Below, piece by piece: positions 24,501 through 39,996 of a stretch of DNA of 64,000 nucleotides; position 1 is the first letter of the stretch; each line of letters starts with the position of its first letter. Source of the stretch: Asterochloris sp. CNOR1. Taxonomy: Eukaryota > Chlorophyta > Trebouxiophyceae > Trebouxiales > Trebouxiaceae. The DNA is taken from the NCBI GenBank assembly GCA_963969365.1, contig OZ017758.1, forward strand, positions 806,001 through 870,000. Direction: 5' to 3'. The notes under the pieces were generated by a model. It was not told the origin of the DNA, did not search any database, and saw only the letters and a program-made list of their open reading frames with translations. The position numbers were made by a program, and so were the translations under genes.

Positions 24501-27500
24501 ACATTGCACCCAAGGCGATAACCAGCCCATCTGCGGCTCTGCCCACTGCTCAATGTGACTGTGGCTGCTCATGTCAGCAGCATATGCAGTGCACCCTGCT
24601 GTTGGTCTGAGACCTTACTGTCAAGGTGACTGCATGGCAGCTCTGCCAGACAACACGACCGTGCGAGCGTGGCGTACAGCACCAGTCTGCGCACTGGAAT
24701 GATGCAACTCGCCTGAGCGGCTGTGGCTGCGTGTGCACTGCCACCTCTCCTTTTGGTATTGTAGCTGTGCTCCTCACAGCCATGCATCATCCAAGCCCAA
24801 TCCCAGTTGGACAGCTGACGCTGAGTGCCCTCGCCCCAAACCCTGCCCCAAACCCTGCCCCAACCCTAAAGCCTATGCCCCTGCAGGTCTGCAACTCTGG
24901 CAGAGCAGCCACAGTCCTGGTGTGATGAGAGCCAGGCACTGAGCGCCCCTGTCCTTTCCACTCTGCAGGTATGCGACTTTGGCATGTCGCGAGTGCGGCG
25001 CACCACCCTGCTGTCCTCCAAGACGCAGGCGGGGACCCCCGAGTGGACCGCCCCCGAGGTGCTGCGGTCGCAGAGCTACAACGAGAAGAGTGATGTCTAC
25101 AGCTTCGGAGTGAGCACTATCCTGGCTTGGCAGCCCCCGCTTGCAGCATGGTCTGTGCTGCGCATATGAGCCTGGGTTGTTCGGTGCTAGCCTGAGGAAG
25201 CACCGTCTTTGGGGTCAGTGGCGACTGCTGGCACTGTGCCCTGCATGCACTGAAACCCTGCATGAAATGAAGCCCTGTACCAAAACCCTGGTTGCACTGA
25301 AACAGCCTCGCTTGCTCCTCTCGGAGGAAGCTACAGCGTCATGGTAGTTACTGCCTGGGGGGCTGCATCTGCCTGTGCTGTGCCTTCTGCCCAGTGGAAG
25401 AGCTGTGAGATTGTGAATTGGTGTGCGGAAGTTGTGGGCGCCATTCATGCCTGTGCCCCTGCCTGCTCAGCGGTGGTGGCCAAGGCGGCTCCTGCAGCAC
25501 GCCTGGAGGCAACAGATGCTGTCTGGTGGCAGCGCTGTCTGGGAACAAGCGGCAGAGCACGCTTTCCACTGTGCTGAGGAGTTTTGGGGTCCTGCTGCAG
25601 GTGATCCTGTGGGAGCTGATGACCAACAAGGAGCCCTGGGGCGACATGACGCCCATGCAGGTGAGTTGGCAACAACTTGGCAAAGCAAGCACTGCTTCTG
25701 CTGTAGCAGTGCTGGCCTGCACTTTGCAGACTTTCAGGACCTTGCACACGCTGCTGGCTGTGTATCCGGGTGTAGATGTAGCCCCCTTCTCTACCTGTGT
25801 GCTGGCTGGCTGCTCAGGAGGCCTGTCTGGCAAATTCCATGTCCCTGCGCTGAGCAAGATGCACCTCTCTGCACTGAGCAGGAACCTGTCTGGCGGCTGC
25901 AGGTGGTGGGGGCAGTTGGCTGGGCCAACAAGCAGCTGCCCATCACGGACGACATGCAGCCTGCAGTACTGCGCAACCTGATCGTGCAGTGCTTCAAGGA
26001 GCCCCAGGAGCGCCCCAGCTTCAGCGACATCATCGGCATCCTGAAGCCCCTTCTGGACGTGAAGCACCTGCACCCGACGCCGCCGCCGCCGCCTGCCACC
26101 GCAGAGGCCGCGCCTGCTGCAGCAGGGGCACAGGCCCTGGCTGAAGCTACTCTGGCGGTCCTACAGGACCCGCAGCAGCAGGCCAGCGTTGTGCCTGCTG
26201 CCTCGCCTTTTGGCGGGCAGGAGCAGCAGGACTGGGTGCCGGCATCCGGCCCCCCTCAGCGGCAGCCAGGGGCAGGGGCTGCACTGGGGCCTGTGCCGGC
26301 AGCGGCTGCTTCCCCATTTGGCGGGCAGGAGCAGCAGGACTGGGTACCCCCTGGGAGTGCACAGGGCACGCAGATGCCTGGCTCCCAGCCGCCGCCTGCA
26401 CCTGCATCCCCCTTCGGCAGCAGAGAGCAGCAGGAGCAGGGGGGGCCTCGCCCCAGCCCTGCTCCACCTGCCTCGCTGTCTGGGGACAGCCAGCAGCAGC
26501 AGAGGCCCTCTCCCACAGTCAGATCATTCTTTGGGGACCCACAGCAGCGGCGGCGGCGGCCCCCCCCTGCAGTCAGATCTTTTTTTGGGGACTCACAGCA
26601 GCAGCAGCAGCGGGCCCCCCCTGCAGTGGCCTCGCCACTCACAGACGGTGTGCAGCAGGACGCTGTCTCTGACGGTTCTGCTGCTGCCCAGCAGACGCCT
26701 GTGCGGCAGTGGGCGGCCTCACCTTTTGCTGATGAGGCTCAGCAGGGTCGCCTGCCTCCGCCAGGTACGCAAAAGGGAGGGCCTGGCGCCAGGCGCCAGC
26801 ATGAGCGCGTGCTGCCGGAGGCAGCGCCCACTGCAGGAGGCCCATCCCCAGGTCAGTGCTTCCGGCCCTGTCCGGAATGATTGGGTGCTTCTTGACATGC
26901 AGTGAAGCTGCCATAGATTGTCTGCTGCCACAGCCTACCTACCTGCTGCTGCTCTTACTGCCTGCATCTGCACAGGCATTCCCATGCCTGCCCTCCTGCT
27001 TTCCTGCATGCTGCTGTACCTCACCGTGAGCAACCTGGGCTCAATGCAGGGCAGCAGCTTGGCGTGGCAAGCCAGGCAGCTGCTAAGGCCCCACAGGAGG
27101 CATCGCCATCCCAGGCGAGAAGCCCCCTCGTCATGGCCAGCCCAGCTGCCGCCTCAGCGCAGCAGGTACCCTGGGCCAGAATCTCCCCAGCAGCACCTGC
27201 TGGGAGTGCAGAGGAGCCGCCGCAGCCACCAGGCGGGAGGGCAGAGGAGCCGCCGCAGCCACCAGGCGGGAGGGCAGAGGCGCCAGAAGACCCTGCTGCC
27301 GGGGTCAAGCCGACCTCTGCCCCGCACACCAGTCCTCATGAGGAGGGCAGGCCTCGGCAAAGCCAGGCCGAGCAGCAGCAGCAACGCTCGCATGCTCCGG
27401 CCCATGGACAGGCAGCTGGCAGCCAATCAGCTGCCTCACGAACAGGGAAAGCTGCCTCTCAGGCAGACAAAGGTCATGTGCTTGCCTCCCTGCCTGAGGC

Positions 27501-27792
27501 GTCTGAGGCCAAGCGCAACGAGCGGCACCTGGCCAGGCCTGAGCTCATCAAGGAAGGCTCAGACTCGGGCGACTGGGTCAAGCTGAACGGCTCTGAAGCT
27601 GAGGAGGCAAAGCAGCCTCCTCCTGCCGGGCCACAGGCAGCAGACCCCAGGCGGCAGCTGCAGAATTTGCGCAAACTGCCTCAGCAGGGCGATGCAACGG
27701 ACAGCAGGGCGCTGGCCGCAAGTTTTAATTCCCTTTCTCAGTACACTCAGTTGTCAGACCTGCTGAAGGAAGCCCCTTCAGCAGAGCAGTAG
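15553..27792 (+). CDS. Raf-like MAP3K, EDR1/CTR1 type, with long Gln/Pro-rich tail
   Basis: Predicted cytosolic Ser/Thr kinase of the plant Raf-like MAPKKK group that includes CTR1 and EDR1. Start ATG 15553. The N-terminal block [18 protein letters not shown] and the EDR1 domain (exons 15553-15923, 16653-16788, 17363-17470, 17784-18009, 18513-18665) include [30 protein letters not shown] and [18 protein letters not shown] variable region follows to about 22340. Kinase exons: 22341-22524 (glycine loop GIGSFGE), 22996-23076 (VAVKRF, catalytic Lys), 23448-23590, 23865-23941, 24117-24208 ([10 protein letters not shown]), 24969-25109 (CDFGMSR instead of DFG preceded by Ala; GTPEWTAPE), 25601-25660, 25903 onward. 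After the kinase a tail of several hundred residues has repeated [17 protein letters not shown] and [11 protein letters not shown] motifs. The last exon starts about 27048 and ends at TAG 27790-27792. Domain order is textbook; the exact edges in 18700-22340 are less sure. Confidence 0.93.
17089..17362 (+). repeat. Four ~60-bp tandem units resembling the exon 3 acceptor region of the MAP3K
   Basis: Units at about 17089-17146, 17147-17205, 17207-17266 and 17267-17325 each begin like the following exon (GTGGACCxxAAGCAGGACTG against exon 3 GTGGACCATGAGAAGGACTG at 17372) and end in AG. They lie directly upstream of the true acceptor at 17361-17362. Confidence 0.7.
17963..18298 (+). repeat. MAP3K exon 4 end and donor duplicated in the intron
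   Basis: About 100 bp spanning the exon end and 5' splice site (17963-18060) recurs at 18196-18298 with high similarity, including CTACACAG|GTGTGGA against CTATACAG|GTGTGGA. A third, weaker copy may lie at 18125-18170. The copy keeps a usable GT. Confidence 0.8.
19043..19130 (+). repeat. MAP3K exon 7 acceptor duplicated 57 bp upstream
   Basis: GCAGGTCTGGCCTGGG occurs at 19051-19066 and 19108-19123. The downstream copy continues into the open frame [15 protein letters not shown]; the upstream copy runs into a stop. Confidence 0.75.
20613..20738 (+). repeat. 63-bp tandem duplication inside MAP3K coding sequence
   Basis: Two nearly identical 63-bp units (20613-20675 and 20676-20738) encode [15 protein letters not shown]-type repeats of 21 residues in frame. 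It lies in the variable linker between the EDR1 and kinase domains. High identity suggests a recent event. Confidence 0.9.
20953..21159 (+). repeat. MAP3K exon 11 acceptor region duplicated upstream
   Basis: About 100 bp (20953-21053) resembles 21068-21159, both running from a CCCCTG..CAG acceptor to GGAGGCTCTGAGC-like coding sequence. Only the second continues in frame as the kinase linker exon from 21101. Confidence 0.7.
24185..25000 (+). repeat. MAP3K intron with copies of both its donor and its acceptor
   Basis: The intron between the [10 protein letters not shown] and CDFGMSR exons holds a copy of its donor region at 24602-24640 (ACCTTACTGTCAAGGT against ACCTCACTGTCAAGGT at 24195) and a copy of its acceptor region at 24876-24913 (CTGCAGGTCTGCAACT against CTGCAGGTATGCGACT at 24963). 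Confidence 0.7.
24833..24872 (+). repeat. Telomere-like CCCAAACCCTG tract
   Basis: A short tandem of CCCCAAACCCTGC units followed by CCCTAAA. It resembles degenerate plant-type telomere repeat sequence, but only about three units exist. Confidence 0.5.
26195..26620 (+). repeat. Degenerate in-frame repeats in the MAP3K tail
   Basis: [13 protein letters not shown] occurs twice and a diverged [11 protein letters not shown] once, and RSFFGD plus Gln/Arg runs occurs twice. All are in frame and Gln/Pro/Ala rich, suggesting an intrinsically disordered interaction region. Confidence 0.8.
27208..27273 (+). repeat. 33-bp perfect tandem repeat in the MAP3K last exon
   Basis: Two identical 33-bp units encode [11 protein letters not shown] twice; a third, truncated start follows (AEAPEDP). 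Confidence 0.85.
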
Positions 27793-28059
27793 CGCTGCAT
27801 GCCTCTCCTTTCACAATGCAATATCATTTGTACAAGAGCATATGCTGGCCCAGCCATGAAGCAGCGTGTAGATCACCATCCCACCAAGGAACTTGACTGC
27901 TGATCACGCTGGTCTGCCTGTGAAATGTCTGTGTCGCCTTGACTGAACCAACAATGCTGAGCCCTATCTATGAATTCATTTGCAAGACTGTGCCCACAGG
28001 AAACCCAGGCTGAGAAAGTGTTGATAAGCTCCCTGAAGAGAAGCCTTGCTGTGGCTGCG
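27793..28059. other. Convergent intergenic region MAP3K / NDUFB7
   Basis: 267 bp between two stops, presumably shared 3' UTR sequence. No conserved element was recognised. Confidence 0.4.
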
Positions 28060-28554
28060 TCACTGATTCTTAAGGAGTGCCTGCTTCTTGACACGGCGCT
28101 TGTACTCTAGGTATTCGCACTTCTCATAGGCATGCCTCTCGTGCTCACACTTCCAGGGGAGATACATCTCTTTGCGGCGGCACGCATTCAGGGGAATCAG
28201 CAGGTGTGCACAAAAGTCCCTGTAGCCGATCTCCAGCTTGGCATTGTTCATGTCTTCCTGCAGCCACAGAAAGGGAGGTCAATCAGTCAAGCATGTGTTG
28301 AGCTTGCGTGCCGGGGACGCGCTGCGCATGCTTGATGGGGCTGGCTGGATGCTCCAAGCTGACAGCAGGCTCCATTTGTAGGCAGCAGCATTGCAGAGCA
28401 TAGCCTCCACTTGAGCTATGCATTCAGGGAGAACAGCTGGCTTCATCGTCGGCTGGCTCTGGAACGGTACTGGCTTGCGCATCTTGCAGCTATGCATACA
28501 CAGTGTACTTGCCTGGCTGGCCTGCATCTCCGGGGGAGGTGCAAGATCTGCCAT
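28060..28554 (-). CDS. NDUFB7: Mitochondrial complex I subunit NDUFB7 (B18)
   Basis: Accessory subunit of NADH:ubiquinone oxidoreductase on the intermembrane-space side. Two exons are predicted: 28554-28513 (MADLAPPPEMQASQ) and 28257-28060, joined in phase 0, about 80 residues. The fused sequence reads like the plant protein around the junction. Exon 2 carries twin CX9C motifs, CAHLLIPLNAC and CEHERHAYEKC, which form two disulphides via the Mia40 import route and are diagnostic of this family. The basic C-terminus YKRRVKKQALLKNQ ends at 28060. The intron starts GCAAGT, so this is a GC-AG intron if the first exon is right. The first exon is less certain than the second. Confidence 0.9.
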
Positions 28555-28805
28555 GCTCTGGGGCACTGCTCTGGCAGGGCCTCAGTCCACCACGCGCAGC
28601 CCGGCAATCGTGATTCTCTCTTTATCCTTGGGCAGGTGGGTACAGAATTGGTCCAAGAAGAGCCTTAGCTCTTAGCTTTCTTGCTTGGGAGGAACATAGG
28701 AATCTGCTCTGCCATACGTGTTGAAGGAGTCGTGAGCCCTGTATTGCAAACAGCTGCCTCCGACCTGTGAACCTGTTGGAAAGAGATAAGGTTGCCAAAA
28801 GGAGC
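28555..28805. promoter_or_regulatory. Divergent promoter region NDUFB7 / PsbP-like gene
   Basis: About 250 bp between the two predicted start codons, serving a mitochondrial and a plastid protein. No recognisable TATA box. The role is inferred from position only. Confidence 0.35.
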
Positions 28806-30699
28806 ATGCAATTGAAAAGCTGCAATGTGCAGCTCGCACCAGCAGCCTGGGGCTGTGCCATGCAGCCGCGGTGCAGGTGCCATGCTCAAAGCAGCACCAC
28901 CACCTCTGAGAGGCACAGGGAAGCTGAGGGCCAACCCAGCGTCAACAGGAGAGCACTCTTGCAGATGGCCGCCGCAGCAGGAGCTCTGCTGGTGCCTCAG
29001 CCACACGCAATGGCCGTGCAGGGCTACACAGCCGGCAGAATCCCTGGTGCGTGGCATGTTGCCGTGCACTCTCCAATGCTGTAGCTTGCCTTGATGGGTG
29101 TCAGGTTTGTGAACTGTCCAGAACGTGCACTCCCTCCCGATGGGGCTCAGTCCTGGGCTTGTCTCTGTTGGCCCTAACTCTGTGCCTGCCTGCAGGTCGA
29201 CCTCATTAGTCCCCAAGTCAGCGCACTTGCCTGCAGGTGTGACCTCATCGGCCCCAAAGTCAGCAAGCACCCCAGCTCACAGGGTGCAGGGTGCCACAAT
29301 CGTAAGCATGTTGAGGAATCAAGGATTGTGGGCTGCCTGCAGGGGTGACATCCAGGCCTGACAGTGAAGGCTACTTTACATACACGCGCCCAGAGGGCAA
29401 GCAGGGGGGGCACGGCGTGGGCTGGAGCGAGCTGCCCCGCTACAGCTTCAAGGTGCCACCCGGCTGGAAGGAGACGCCGGTCAGCATTGCCGACCTGGGC
29501 GGCACAGAGGTAGGCAGGCAGGCTGCCAAGCTTGTTGGGCAGCAGTGGCTGCAGTAGCGCTGCATGAGGCAGGGTTTGCTGTCCACCAGTTTATGGCAGG
29601 TCACCACAAGAGCCAATCTGCCACCATGGCCGTCCCTGCAGCTGTGTGTGCTGGCCTGAGACTGCTGGACCTGGCTGCAGCAGCTCATGCATGTGTTGAC
29701 CCCTTTCCTCAAGCCTGCCTGCGGGTGACCAACCCATTTTGACGCATGACATTGTGTGCTGCAGATTGACCTGCGATTTGCAGACCCAGACGAGGGCGAT
29801 CTGGAGGTTGTCGTGGCGCCCGTGATGCGCTTCAAGGTGAGGTCAACTCTTGCCATCTGCTTGAACAGCGCACTTGGCAGGATGCATGCGGCATGCTGAC
29901 TGCCAGCCTCCTTCTTCTGCTGGTAACATGCCAAGGGTAGTGCTTCACATGAGTCCCTGTGACTGCCTGATCACAGGTGCCATGTGGGCTGTTGTGTGGG
30001 GTTCAGGGTCCTGCTGTGTCAATCTACACAGAATCTCTGCATTTAGGGTGGGGCAGAGGGAGGGCCAGGGGGGAGGGGACATTCAAGAGTCTGATGCTGC
30101 AGGGCATTGACATGCAAGCTGCCGTGGCAAGTTCCAATGACTTGCTGCTGTGATCGTCCTGCAGGACATCGACTTTAATGCAAATGTGAAAATCGAAGAC
30201 GTGGCGCCCCCAGACCGCCTGATCAGCGGCTTTGCTCTTGAGATGTTTGGGAGCCCACTGGCAGTGAGCAACCTTCTGCAGCCGTTCCACCAAGACTATG
30301 CAGTCTTGATGCATCTAGCAGGTTCTTTGACGCGCTATGTGCATTACAAGCAGAGAATGCATGCGCCCCCATCAGGCTTTGCAACTTCACTGACATGTAT
30401 ATGCTGTGCAGGACGGCGATGTTCTGCAGCAGGATGTTGATGAGCATGATGGCTTCACATACTACTCCTGGTGAATGAGGGAGCAAATGCTATGGTCAGG
30501 CTGCAGCTTGTGCATAGCTTGCACTGAGACGAACAAAGCGCCATGCTGCAGGGAAGTCAAGCCTCACAGGCTTGTGAGTGCGACTGCAGTGAAGAACAGA
30601 GTGATTCTGATGAGCATCAGTGCAAACGGCCGGCAGTGGCGCAAATCGTCTGACAAGCTCAGGCACATGTGGAAGTCACTGAGAGTGGTGGCAGTTTGA
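28806..30699 (+). CDS. PsbP-domain thylakoid lumen protein (PPD4-like)
   Basis: Probable lumenal PsbP-family protein, distinct from the oxygen-evolving PsbP. Six exons: 28806-29046, 29343-29509, 29765-29836, 30165-30263, 30412-30470 and 30552-30699, with consistent phases. Exon 1 gives a transit peptide and then a twin-arginine lumen signal, NRRALLQMAAAAGALLVP, ending near the AMAVQG cleavage-like site. The mature part shows GWSELPRYSFKVPPGWKETP, SIADLGGTEIDLRFADP and LEVVVAPVMRF, a pattern I associate with plant PPD4/lumenal 29.8 kDa proteins. It ends with VKNRVILMSISANGRQWRKS and stop TGA 30697-30699. The Tat-type signal implies folded import into the lumen. The subfamily name is from memory and less sure than the PsbP assignment. 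Confidence 0.9.
29183..29360 (+). repeat. PsbP-like gene: acceptor of exon 2 present three times
   Basis: Two 40-bp units (29183-29222 and 29223-29262), each with GCCTGCAGGT and a GACCTCAT..CCCCAA body, precede the true acceptor GCCTGCAG|GGGTGACATCC at 29335-29353. Confidence 0.75.
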
Positions 30700-30877
30700 G
30701 GGTACTCTTGTCTTTGATGTTGACCAACAGATCATACTTTCCCAATTGCACTGATCCAGGTGTGCTGATGTGGGCCTGTTTGCGCTTTTATTAACATTTC
30801 ATTCTTTTACACTGATGAAAAGTGATGTGAAGAGCATGCATTTGTGGACATGGTATCCGGGCAGCTGCAGATTGGGC
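30700..30877. other. Convergent 3' region PsbP-like / RPT1
   Basis: 178 bp between two stop codons. It must hold both 3' ends. Nothing else seen. Confidence 0.4.
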
Positions 30878-36153
<5,276 letters not shown>

Positions 36154-36234
36154 GTTGTTGTTAAGCCTCGTGAATCCGAGCCTGCCGGGTGCAAGTAATT
36201 TCCTGTCTGGGCATGGAAGGAAAGTGTAGGCACC
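36154..36234. promoter_or_regulatory. 81-bp divergent promoter region RPT1 / acyltransferase
   Basis: Only about 81 bp separate the RPT1 ATG (36153) from the first candidate ATG of the plus-strand gene (36235). If that start is right the two genes share a very short bidirectional promoter. No element recognised. Confidence 0.3.
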
Positions 36235-39200
36235 ATGCTTCAACAAGCTGCATTGCTGGTGGCCATGAGCATCTTGTTTGCAGCAGGCTCAGGTTGTGAC
36301 AAAAAAAAACATCCAGGACTGGTGAGTGCAGCAAGTCACAGCCTGTTCTGCAATTTTTTGAGGATCAGGAATCTTGAGCTGACCAATGATATTGATGCTG
36401 GCCTGCAGATTGCCAGCAGATACAACATGGCCCACATGGCACTTGGGGCCAGGCTGCTCCGGCAGGAGCTGATTAGGGGTGCCGGCGATTCTATACAGGC
36501 CCCATTTCCCCTTGGCGCGGTGGGTCTCACCACCTGCTGCACTGCAGACCTTCCCAGCTCCACAGAACAGTAGCACATGTTATACAGTCAGCAGCTCATC
36601 TCTGCTGGCAGTCAGCAGAGCAGGGAGCCTTCTTGTGCTGCCTGCAGGGAGACCTGGATGTGTTTGCGCGTTACGTCATCACCAATAGGGCTTTCCTCTT
36701 CAGACGGGCCATTGACAGCTCTGTGCTGCAGCACGCTGTGGCAAAGCTCATCAGCCTGCAACCTTACATTTCTGGAAGGTGACACATCTGCTGTCTCAGG
36801 CATTGTGCTCCACTGGCCATCGGTGATCCAGATCTCCCTTGGACGCCCCCCCTCATGCTGAGCTTGCTGCGCACTGCGTGCAACAGGCTCACTGGGCATG
36901 GTGACGGGATCTACAGTGTGGACTGTAACAATGCTGGAGTGCTGCTTACTGAAGTTGACTGGCAGCAGGGCTCAGCGCCTGGCTTCCTGCCGGCTGTGGC
37001 AGAGTGGGAGACAGGTTGGCCTTGCATCAGAGGCCCCGTCAGTCTGCTGGCTCAGCCCTGCTGATGAGGCAAGAGCACTTAGCTATGTGGGACGTGCAGC
37101 ATGTTTGAGGGCGTTCCCCACTGTGTTGCAGCCCACCAGCTACCAGCCTTCACAGAGGAGCCGCCATGGCATGACAGCATTGACATTGCCGGTGGGCTGC
37201 AGCTGTCCAGTGCCTTCAGTAAAGCCATCACCCATGCATGCTTTTGTAAGCAGCTTACAACAGCATGCCTCAAAGCCTGGCAACCCAGTCAGTGCCAGCC
37301 CAAACGCTGGAAGCCCTCTCAGTTCAGTGCGTGAATGCAAGTCAATCGTACTTCTGCACCAAGCCACACTGCCACTCAGTGACCTCATTGGTCTCCTGCA
37401 GCCCTTCTTGCTGGAGAGGAGCCGCTGATGAAGTAGGTCAGCCAGCACGGTTGCTGCCCAGTGTACGAACGCAGAGCTGTGCGCCTTGCTGGCCAGACTG
37501 TGGCAAGCCTTTGCATGCCTGAGCGCTTGCACCCCCACTGCAGGCTGCGCCTCACACACCTGGGGGATGGCGGCTGCATCCTGGGCATCTGCAACTCCCA
37601 CATGCTGTACGCAGGGGCTGGGTGAGTTGATGCATGCAGGCTGGGAGCACCTGCCTGTGGCCAGAGGCACTGATGGGTTCTGTTTGCATGGGCTCTTGTA
37701 GCAGCAGCGCATTCACCAGGTGTGTGTCGACTGAGTGCGCAGCTGAGCGCAAAGTGAGACATGCTGCAGGGTAGCCCAGCTGGCAGTGAGACTTGCTGCG
37801 CTGTGCCGGGGGGAGGAGCTGCCGCATATCCCTCCAGAGGACAGGTGAGGCATGTGCCAGCAAGGGGTAGACATGCTGACCTGCTTCTGATGTCAGCCTC
37901 TGTGTTGCAAAGCCAACTCGGGTGTCTTCTGGCAACATTGCAGCCGAGCTGCATGGTAACATAGTCCTTTGCCGCCCTGCAGGCTCCAGATGTGGCCAAA
38001 GGCGCTGCTGGACAGAGCTCTGGCCACCATGGGCCCAGACGCTCTCAGGGGCCTGAAGGTACACCAAGCTTTTACAGCAGGGCTGGCAGACAGGCCCTGT
38101 GCAGTCTTGTGCAAGATTGTGCAAGCTGCTTGAGACCTGTGATGTCAGCATTGACAAAAGCCTTGAGCGCCTTTCTAGGCTGGGGTCAAGAGTGACTGCA
38201 AGTCTGCTGTCCAGGATGTCAAGGTGCGTGGATCCCCGGAGGTTCTGCAGAAGATTGCTGCGGGCTGGCAGGGCCCCAGCAGCAGCCCAGCAGCACAGCC
38301 TGGGCCACCTGTGGGCAACGCGCTGGGGCAGAGCAGGCCCACGCCGGCTGAGGGGGAGGCTGCTGTCGTGCTCAGGGCCTTTGCAGCCTACAACTGCCTC
38401 CAGTCGCAGCCAGGTGGCTTCAGGCGCTGCCTGCTGCACGTCCCCGGGCGTGAGCTGCAGAGGTTGCGGGGGCACATACAGAGCGGGCTAGTGAGGCCTG
38501 AGGGGTCAACTAGCAGCCCAGCCCAATGCAGCGGACTCTCCACAAATGATGTGGCAGCTGCGCTATTATGGATGCTGATGGCCCGCAGTCAGGCAAGTGA
38601 GATGGCTTTTGCTTCACCTGAGCAAATCCGAATCGCCACCTGTTGATTGCTCATGATGTGGCTCCTGCACACTGTCGTAAGCACTGATATCTTCGAGCAT
38701 TGGCAACTTGTCAGCTGTTGAGGTGGTGCACTACACAAGACTGCAAGGCTTCTTCTGCACAAGCTGTCCCAGTACAAACGCAGGTGTGGTATGGGCTGGG
38801 GTGGCTTGGTGCAACATCTTTGCTGTTCGCCCCCAAGCTTGTCACCTTCAAAATTTCATGGTACATCATCGTCCTACGGGTGTATCAACATGCATTCTTT
38901 GAAGGTCGGCCACATTCAGAAAAAACTGCCTTTCCGTGCAGGGCATGGCATTCCCAGAGCAGCCTGGCCACCCAGGGACGACACTGATGATTACCGCTGA
39001 TTTGCTGCGCAATGGCTATCCGCCAGAGGCACTGCCTGCCCATGCTGGCGGCAATTTTGTGGCACTGCTGCCATGCACCTCACAGCCGGGCACCAATGGG
39101 TCTGCAGATGGCACAGATGCAGGGTGGGTCTGTTTGGGCCATCGACGATTGTGCTTTGCAGCCTCCGTCAGCTGGAGTGCTGTGACCAGAGATCTCAGCC

Positions 39201-39884
39201 CCCGCTTTGGCTCCTGCAGAGAGCTGGACGCTTCAAAGCTGGAGTCACTGCTCAGTAAGATTGCACAGCAGATCAGGCTCGGGCTCACTACCTTCCGAGC
39301 GGTACGCTTCTTCTGCTCCCTGTCGGCATCAGACAATGGCTGGCGGTCACATGAGCTTGGCTGTGTGTGTCTCCTGTTCGTTGCTCAGAAGTGCGATGTC
39401 TGCAGGACCCCACTTTGCCCATTTCCAAGGCACTAGCGACAGCAGACTCGATTCAAGCAGAGGTACAACATCAGCTGTGCACATCAAGCCAGGCCCAGCA
39501 ACATGTCCCCCTGAGACACTACTAGCTGCAGGCCATTGAACAGCAAGGCGCTCAGATGGAGCCACCCATGCTGGCCATGTCCACCTCGTGGCGCTTTGTG
39601 CCAATGCAGCTGCTTGACTTTGGCTCAGGTGACACCAGGCTTGTCTTTGCCTTGAGGTTGTCTCTTCAGGGTGTTCCGTTATTTGAACACTGGTTCATGC
39701 TGCAGGAACACCAACGGTGATGGTCGGTCATTGGCAGCCTTGGACTGCAGACTGGCCGCTGCTGCTTCCAGGCCCAGATGGTGACGGTATGATTATCCAG
39801 ATGGTGCTGCAACTTGAGCAGCTTGATGCTGCTCTTGCTGGGGACTGGCTGAGTCGGCTGTCGCCAGACTGCAAAATGCTCTGA
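36235..39884 (+). CDS. BAHD-like acyl-CoA acyltransferase
   Basis: Transferase-family enzyme (plant BAHD group) that would move an acyl group from CoA to an alcohol or amine; substrate unknown. Supporting blocks in order: RAFLFRRAIDSSVLQHAVAK and LQPYISGR (36685-36780), LTGHGDGIYSVDCNNAGVLL (36889-36948), LRLTHLGDGGCILGICNSHM (37542-37601), LSTNDVAAALLWMLM (38537-38581), a variable middle with LMITADLL near 38985-39005, and the C-terminal DFGSG motif (DFGWG equivalent) at about 39616, then LLLPGPDGDGMIIQMVLQLE and stop TGA 39882-39884. The catalytic HXXXD is not intact as I read it: the exon gives NSHMLYAG. Either the Asp comes from a splice I did not resolve or it is lost. The N-terminal exon(s) before 36640 are weak and the true start may lie later. 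Confidence 0.7.
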
Positions 39885-39996
39885 TGTCTTCATCTCCCTG
39901 ACAAGAACCCATAGGTGACCTTACCCACATCGTCACATCACTGGCTTGTGTATGAATTAAATCAACACTGATGAGCAAGACCGAGAGGGTGTAAGT
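39885..39996. other. 112-bp convergent 3' region
   Basis: Between the acyltransferase and TRAPPC12 stop codons. Nothing recognised beyond expected 3' UTR sequence. Confidence 0.4.

Noticed and set aside
25423-25890. Reading the long plus frame before 25903 as kinase coding sequence
   Set aside because: It spans the intron around the VILWELM exon in another frame; the conserved kinase motifs require splicing.
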